Positions 58,441-64,000 of a DNA stretch of 64,000 bases are shown one piece after another (within the stretch, counting starts at the first letter, position 1; every line of letters begins with the position of its first letter). The DNA is from Corylus avellana (taxonomy: Eukaryota > Streptophyta > Magnoliopsida > Fagales > Betulaceae). The position numbers and the translations under genes are program-made. Under the pieces are notes generated by a model. The model was given only the letters and a program-made list of their open reading frames with translations, did no database searches and was not told the origin of the DNA. The DNA lies in assembly GCF_901000735.1 (NCBI RefSeq), contig NC_081546.1, forward strand, positions 17,607,220 to 17,671,219. Direction: 5' to 3'.

Positions 58441-58660
58441 TTTTTTTTATGATAGGAACCCCTCTAGGCAAAGCCACTTTGTGTATCCACCCCTGTCACG
58501 CCAACAACCCCGTATCCATGCAAAGCACCCCCTCCATACAGATTGGGTAAGACTCCGACTTCACCGGCGAGCATAACCCCAATGAATTATTTGCACCCAA
58601 GGGAATTCAAACCTTAAACCTGATAGGGATTCCTCCATTGCACTCCTCTATTCCAGGTAC
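58441..58660 (-). mobile_element. tRNA-derived SINE (family A)
   Basis: Antisense copy starting with poly-T (58441) and running through CACTTTGTGTATCCACCCCT, GATTGGGTAAGACTCCGACT and the weakened B-box (GGAATTCAAACC). Adjacent to the 3' end of the second LINE. TSD not clear. Confidence 0.75.
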
Positions 58661-58667
58661 ATATTAC

Positions 58668-60513
58668 TTTACTTATCAAAAGATATCATTAAAAGTATAA
58701 AATGCTCCCAAATATACGAGAATACAACAGAAGCCAGAAACTAATAGGAGCAAAAAAAAACAAGAAATGCATGAAAACTAATTACCAAAGGAGAAACAAA
58801 AGCAGTTGTCCAAAGATACAGGGTGTTGAAAAATAAATAGTTAATCTCCTCCAAAGTTCTCTCTTTATCCTCAAAACTCCTATTATTTATTTCCCTCCAA
58901 AGATACCACAAAAAGCACGAAGGTACCATCTTCCATACAGCAACATTTCGAGTGTTGCCGGCAGTCCACAAACAAGCATACAAATCGACTACTCATCTAA
59001 GAATAACCCAAAACAGACCAAACCAACTAAAGAAAACACTCCGAATAGCACAAGCAAGCACACAACGGAGAAGATGATTCATACTCCCCATTCTTTTTGC
59101 ATATACAACACCTATAAACCACCATGAGGCACCGCTTCCGAAGATTGTCTATTGTAAGGATCTTTCATAGGGCCACCGACCAAGCAGAAAAGGTCACCCC
59201 CAATGGAACCTTAGTCCGCCAAACACTCTTCCAGGGGAATCAAAAACCGTCATTACAAGTCATGACATTATAAAAATATTTGACACCAAACAACCCTCTT
59301 TAGGAATGAACTTACCACAACTTTTCCTTGCCTTCCCGACTCACTCTCCCTAAATACAACACCCGAAAGAACAAGCCAAATAATCCATCTCCCAATAGTG
59401 AGCCACTCTAGCAAAGCTCACGTTCCACTAAATGAAACCTCCAGGAAATTCCATGCAATCCACAACAAAAGCATCATTTGTACATGCAATACCAAATAAA
59501 CACTAAAAGGCTTCTTTAAAAGTCATATCCCTACACCCCAGATCATGTCAGAATATAACCTTAACGCCCTCTTTTTTTTTATGATGAGGAACCCCTTCAA
59601 GGCAGGGCCTCTTCATGTACACACTCCTGTCGGGTAAACCTCAGACTTGTGCAAAGCGCCCCTTCCACACGGATTGGGTAATACTCTAACTTTGCCCGTG
59701 GGCTGGCCCTAAAGAATTGTTTACACCCAAGGGTATTCGAACCCTAGACTTGATGGAAATACCACCAAGACCAAGGCCCACTTGAGCCAACCCCTTGGAG
59801 TGACCTTGAAGGCCATCTCCCACCTCAAATCTAGTATGACTTGTAAACTTCTCCCAACCCCTCATAATATTCTTCCATATCCCCACCCCATACGCCCCAA
59901 CAGGCTTTTTCTAGAGCACAAACCTCCCCATGAACTCCCATAATTAGTGTCCACCACCACTCTCCACCAAGCCTCTCTCTCAAGCCCATAGCACCAAAGC
60001 CATTTACCTACGAGACCATGATTGAACCTCAACAAGTTTCTAATCTCCAACCCTTCCTCAAAGATCAGCATCCACACCAAAGATCATATCACCAAGTGAT
60101 ATTTGAACTCTTCGCCTAGCCCACCCCATAAAAAATCATGTTGAAGCTTCTCTATACAGTTTGCAACATTCATGAGGATAGGAAAGAGGGTCATAAAGCA
60201 TGTAGGTAGATTGAAAAGGGTGCTCTTAATAAGGGAAAGCCTACCACCTTAGATAGACACAACCTTGTCCAACAAGTCAACAAATGTTCTATCTTTTCAA
60301 TAACACCATCCCAAATATGCTTCGTCTTATGGGAAGCCGCCAACGGAAGACCAAGATATTTCAAAGGCAAAGATGCAACCCCACAACCCAAAATCCCAAC
60401 CAACTCAAACACATTATCAACATTTCCAACAAGAACCAATTTCGACTTGGCTAAGTTTGTCTTCAAACCTAACACAGATTCAAAGCATAAGAATAAGCCT
60501 CATATATTAAGGG
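58668..60513 (-). mobile_element. LINE-2, 3' part
   Basis: Minus strand: RT C-part LGLKTNLAKSKLVLVGNVDN and SLPLKYLGLPLAASHKTKHI (60475-60191), then FEEGLEIRNLLRFNHGLVGK (near 60070), zf-RVT-type remnants at 59170-59080, and VWKMVPSCFLWYLWREINNR near 58920. It ends TCTTTTGATAAGTAA at 58668. It is interrupted by a SINE at 59573-59801 and continues beyond the hAT/MITE block at 61923. Confidence 0.8.
59557..59817 (-). mobile_element. tRNA-derived SINE (family A) inserted in LINE-2
   Basis: Element 59573-59801, antisense: poly-T, CACACGGATTGGGTAATACT, B-box complement TTCGAACCC, end CCAACCCCTTGGAG. The flanks ACCTTAACGCCCTCT (59558-59572) and ACCTTGAAGGCCATCT (59803-59817 region) match as a degenerate TSD. 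The LINE at 49200 shows the unbroken target (CTAACCTTGGAACCATCTCC). Confidence 0.8.
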
Positions 60514-61686
60514 TAGGGCTGCCAATTTTGACACGACCCGCGAACCCGACATGAACACAACACGAAGTTAGCAGGTATTGGGTTTTGGCTTATCGGGTTC
60601 GGGTCTTAATCGGGTCTACCTGATTAAGACCTGGCTAAATTCGTGTCTGGCGGGTCAACCCGGCAAGTCCACAGGTCGACCCGCCAGACACGTTTAAATT
60701 AACGGGTCCGGCGGGTCAGCCGGGTCTCGGGTGACCCGCCAAACCCGTCACCCATTTAAATTATAAAAAAAAAAAATCCCCAAGCGTGTAAGTGTTGTAA
60801 CCCGGACCCGATAATGGTATAACCCTAAAAGTCCTAATTCCTAAACATACTCTCACGACTCACCCCACTACCCTAGCAGGCAGTAGCCACCAGCCACCCC
60901 CCACCCAAACCGGCGACGCCGAACGACCGGACTGTCTCTCCTCTCTCCCTCTCGGCTCTACCGCTATCTCCCTCGGACCCTCTCTCATCTAAAAAGTGTG
61001 GTTTACACACCCTTGCAGCCGCCAGCTCCCCCCACCCAAACCGGCGACCGAACTGTCGCTACGCTATTAAGGTTACAACACTTTTCTCATTCACTTTGTT
61101 TCCCATAATTTCGTTTCAATTTTCTCTCTATTTCTCTATCTATCTACCTATCTATCTATATCTATCTCTCTGTTTGGTTGCCGAGAAATCTGACATTGGT
61201 TTAGAAAATGTGAGGGAAAAACTGGGTTTCTGCAAATCCGAGGGGTTTGCGTTTAATTTTTGGATTTGACCTGTTTTAAGATCTGTGGGGTTTGACGATC
61301 TCCAAAGCCATCATTGTTTGTGTCTTATGAGTTTGTTGGTGTTTCTTTGTATGGGTTTCTTAGATTAAGTTTGGAGTTGTTTGCTTCGAGTGAGTAGCTT
61401 CTGTTTGGTTGCTGAGGAAAAAAGTGGGAAGTAAAAGGACACAGGAATTTTTTTTTCTGTTGGTGTTTCTTTGTATGGGTCGGGTCGTGTCTACCCAATC
61501 TTACCCGATTGTGTTAAACAGGTCGGGTCGGGTTACTCGGATATTTTCTATGTCATAATCGTGTCAGACCCGTTAACCCAATTAGCTAAACGGGTCGCGT
61601 TCGTGTCTTGGGTAATCGAGTCGCGGGTCTTAGCGGGTCCTAATCGGGTCTACCCAATTACCCGTTTTGTCACCCCTAATTAACGG
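60506..61686. mobile_element. hAT-like non-autonomous element with unusual core, 8-bp TSD
   Basis: Element 60514-61678 (1165 bp) has ends TAGGGCTGCCAATTTTGACA and, inverted, TTTTGTCACCCCTA. The flanks ATTAAGGG (60506-60513) and ATTAACGG (61679-61686) match at 7 of 8 bases, as expected for hAT. The outer parts are dense in CGGGTC/GACCCG motifs. The middle (about 60840-61440) is different: CT-rich leader-like sequence with TCTATC repeats and CCACCCAAACCGGCGAC stated twice. No transposase. Confidence 0.8.
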
Positions 61687-61922
61687 TCTTTTTGGGATTG
61701 CGTTTGAGGGGCCTAAAAATGCTTTTAACACTCAAAAAGTTCGTTTGAAGAAAAAAAGTATTTGTTTGGTAAAAAAAATTAAAAGCGCTTTTTAAGGGTC
61801 CAAAAAGCCTAAAAATGGCCAAAACATACTTTTGGCCAAAGCTTAAAAATGAGGCTTTTGCCCAAAAGCTCTTTTTGACTTAAAAGCTCTATTTTTCAAA
61901 TGCAATCTCAAACAGACTCTAA
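61685..61922. mobile_element. Palindromic MITE, copy 2, in LINE-2
   Basis: Ends are GGGATTGCGTTTGAGGGG and, inverted, CAAATGCAATCTCAAACAG. It is the opposite-orientation relative of 14328-14550. It splits the LINE-2 RT frame just after the FADD region, and its own sequence supplies the last 26 or so residues of the minus frame at 61843-62232. Confidence 0.75.
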
Positions 61923-62244
61923 GTAGCTGATTAGGGTAGACCTCACAAAAAATCAAGGTATCATCAGCAAACAAAAGGTGAGAGATGTTAATCCCTATCT
62001 CCATAGAGAAGCCTAACAACAAACCTCCACTTGAAGTAGCAGAGATCAACCTACCCAATGCCTTCATGACAATGACAAACAACAAAGGAGACAAAAGGTC
62101 CCCTTGCCTTGAGCCACGAGAGATGCTAAAAAAGCCAATGGAAGAGTCATTCACCAACATCGAGAAGCGGGCCAAGGAAATACAAAGAGCTATCCAAGAG
62201 CACCACCCAAACCCACACCTCAGCATATACAATAGAAAATCTAA
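61923..62244 (-). pseudogene. LINE-2 reverse transcriptase palm
   Basis: Minus frame: YMLRCGFGWCSWIALCISLA, SISRGSRQGDLLSPLLFVIV and NISHLLFADDTLIFCEVYPN. The FADD catalytic box is intact (about 61950). It continues upstream at 63461 after the LINE-3 insertion and downstream at 60513 after the hAT/MITE block. Confidence 0.88.
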
Positions 62245-63476
62245 TTTTTTTTTTTTTTTTTTATAAGTAATAATGCATTAAAGAGCGCAGAGGAGCGTAA
62301 CCCAAGTACACAGGTAGTATACAAGAAAGCGACTAAGTAGGGGAGAAGGAAAAAGAGAACATAAAAAGAAAATCAGGAAAATTAATTACTAAAGGAGCAA
62401 GCCAGCCTGCAATCCATGTGAAAAGCGTGTACAAAAAGAAATGAACAAGGTCCTTAAGTTTCCTCAACAAATCCTCAAAGCATCTCGCATTCCTTTCCTT
62501 CCAGAGGCACCATAAGAGACAAAGGGGAGCCATCTTCCATACCACGGCACTATGGGTTCTTCCGCCCGACCACCAACTAGCAAACATCTCCTTGACGCTT
62601 CTAGGCATAACCCAACTCATGTTAAAACGAGCGAAGATAACATCCCACAACTTGCGTGCAACCTCACAATGAAGAAAGAGATGATCCACGGACTCCCCAT
62701 CCAACTCACACATACAACATCGATTAATCACAACGATACCTCTTTACCGAACATTGTCCAAAGTGAGAGATTTCCCAAGGGCGGCCGACCACGCAAAAAA
62801 TGCCACTCTCAAAGGAGCCTTGGTGCGCCAAATACTTTTTCCAAGGGAAGTGGTTAGGCTCTTTAAAGGCAAGCATCCTATAAAAAGATCATACCTCAAA
62901 CTTCCCTTTTCTCGAAAGGATCCACCACATCCGATCCTCCCCTTCCCCACTAAGCGAAACCGAATACAAGAGCGAGAAGAAAGAGGCTAAAACCATCTCC
63001 TCCCAGTCATGAATACTACGAGTAAAAGTAACATTCCAGTGAACCATCCCATTTACGCACTCTCGGATATCCGCGATGGAAGCATCCTTATTGCTAGCAA
63101 TATTAAAAAGGCCTGGAAAAGCATCCTTAAGGGGCATCTCGCCACACCATAAATCCTCCCAAAATTTGACTTCCCGAACCGAGGATCAATCTAAAGTGGC
63201 GAAGCGACCTCCAACCCCTACCACAAATGTGTTTCCATAAACCCACCCCATCGTTCCACGAGGACTTTGTCACGTAACCACCCAAAGCACCCCATACTTT
63301 GCCACCAGCTTCTTCCTCATTAGCAAATCTCCATATGTTTCCCAAAGAGCTTGATTAAAGACACAAACTCGAATCCCTAGACCACCCTCGACAATCGAGG
63401 AGGACCTGCGTGCCAAGCCCGACCAAATGGAACTTAGGCTCTTCCTTGAACAACCCCATTACAATAGAAAATCCAA
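62229..63476 (-). mobile_element. 5'-truncated LINE-3 inserted in LINE-2, 16-bp TSD
   Basis: Element 62245-63460 is flanked by ACAATAGAAAATCTAA (62229-62244) and ACAATAGAAAATCCAA (63461-63476), 15 of 16 identical. On the minus strand it keeps SIWRTKAPLRVAFFAWSAAL (near 62840), CMCELDGESVDHLFLHCEVA (zf-RVT, near 62710) and WKERNARCFEDLLRKLKDLV (near 62480), then a tail with CCTGTGTACTTGGGTTACGC and ATAAGTAA-type 3' end at 62260. Its 5' end is cut within the post-RT region. Confidence 0.92.
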
Positions 63477-63620
63477 ATTAACATGATTATATGTTTTTTT
63501 GAAGTCCATTTTACAAATAACCCCTAGAACTCTTGATCTTAATCCCAGACTTCCCAATTACATATTGCATCCCTTAAACTTCCTCAAATTGCAAAGAAAA
63601 GCTCCTGTGGTTCATTTGGA
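63461..63620 (-). pseudogene. LINE-2 reverse transcriptase, upstream piece
   Basis: Minus strand: RVLGVICKMDFKKTYNHVNL, then DFLL, which joins directly to YMLRCGFG at 62232 when LINE-3 is removed. This is the RT motif with the first catalytic Asp (KMDFKK). It fades out above about 63600, the likely 5' truncation of LINE-2. Confidence 0.75.
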
Positions 63621-63869
63621 TGGAAGTATTTGAAGATAAGGGTTTGAATTTTAGTTTTTAATTTAAATGGCTTGAATAAAATTGGAAATGTAAAATTTTT
63701 TTCTATTGATGATATTCATGGATGGATTTAATCCTTATTAATATGTGGATTGAAAATGATAAGATGTAATTTCAAATTAATAATACAGCTGCTTTTATTG
63801 GAGCAAAATCCTCAAAGCTGAAATGAATCATGTGTTGTTAAAATTCATATCACACAATTTACAATAATT
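63621..63869. other. AT-rich spacer
   Basis: Nothing recognisable; no frame over 60 codons with family features. Confidence 0.4.
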
Positions 63870-64000
63870 TTTTTTTTTTTTATGACGGGGAACCCTCCAA
63901 GGAGGCGTTACTTTGTGTACCCACCCCTATCAAGCAAACCTTGGACCCGTGCAAAGCACCCCCTCCACACAGATCGGGTAAAACTCCGGCTTTTCAAGTT
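63870..64000 (-). mobile_element. tRNA-derived SINE (family A), cut by the window end
   Basis: Poly-T at 63870-63881, then GGGGAACCCTCCAAGGAGGC, TTTGTGTACCCACCCCTATC and CACAGATCGGGTAAAACTCC, as in the other family-A copies. The Pol III promoter half lies beyond 64000. Confidence 0.85.

Overview
The window is nuclear DNA from a flowering plant. The genes are intron-bearing, with GT-AG introns and AT-rich introns and spacers. The three host proteins match plant families. The repeats are plant Ty1-copia and Ty3-gypsy LTR elements, L1-type LINEs, tRNA-derived SINEs and MITEs. A woody eudicot (possibly Fagales) would fit, but that is a guess from repeat flavour only. Four runs of exactly 100 N (20177-20276, 21936-22035, 25448-25547, 26978-27077) are scaffold gaps.

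Three host genes can be rebuilt exon by exon. (1) Plus strand 1096-9893: a DENND6-type DENN-domain protein in three coding exons with a 6.6 kb last intron. (2) Plus strand 41820-43060: a two-exon MYB-related transcription factor of the MYBS1 type, with a SANT-like domain and an SHAQKYF MYB repeat. (3) Minus strand 45088-57585: the class II histone deacetylase HDA15, 13 in-phase coding exons covering the catalytic domain and C-terminus. Its N-terminal zinc-finger exons are not in the window and probably lie beyond 64000. MYBS1 and HDA15 are convergent, about 2 kb apart.

The rest is mostly transposable elements. 3.8-16.5 kb holds scattered MITEs, SINEs and a retroposon, several with clean target-site duplications (TSDs). 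16.9-39.7 kb is a block of nested and broken LTR retrotransposons. It includes a gypsy LTR, a copia family in both orientations, a gypsy pol remnant, and a copia element split by a solo LTR. Around the four gaps, short contigs duplicate neighbouring sequence in inverted orientation, so this block may be partly misassembled. 44-64 kb has two members of a hAT-like family, a probably full-length LINE inside an HDA15 intron, and upstream of the visible HDA15 exons a second LINE interrupted by a SINE, a hAT-like element with a MITE, and a third LINE.

I found no rRNA, tRNA gene, CRISPR array, or anything resembling a new multi-gene system. The most informative signals are the insertion histories that can be read at base level, the assembly conflicts around the gaps, and a few small tandem repeats (31 bp and 99 bp units) not explained by the element annotation.
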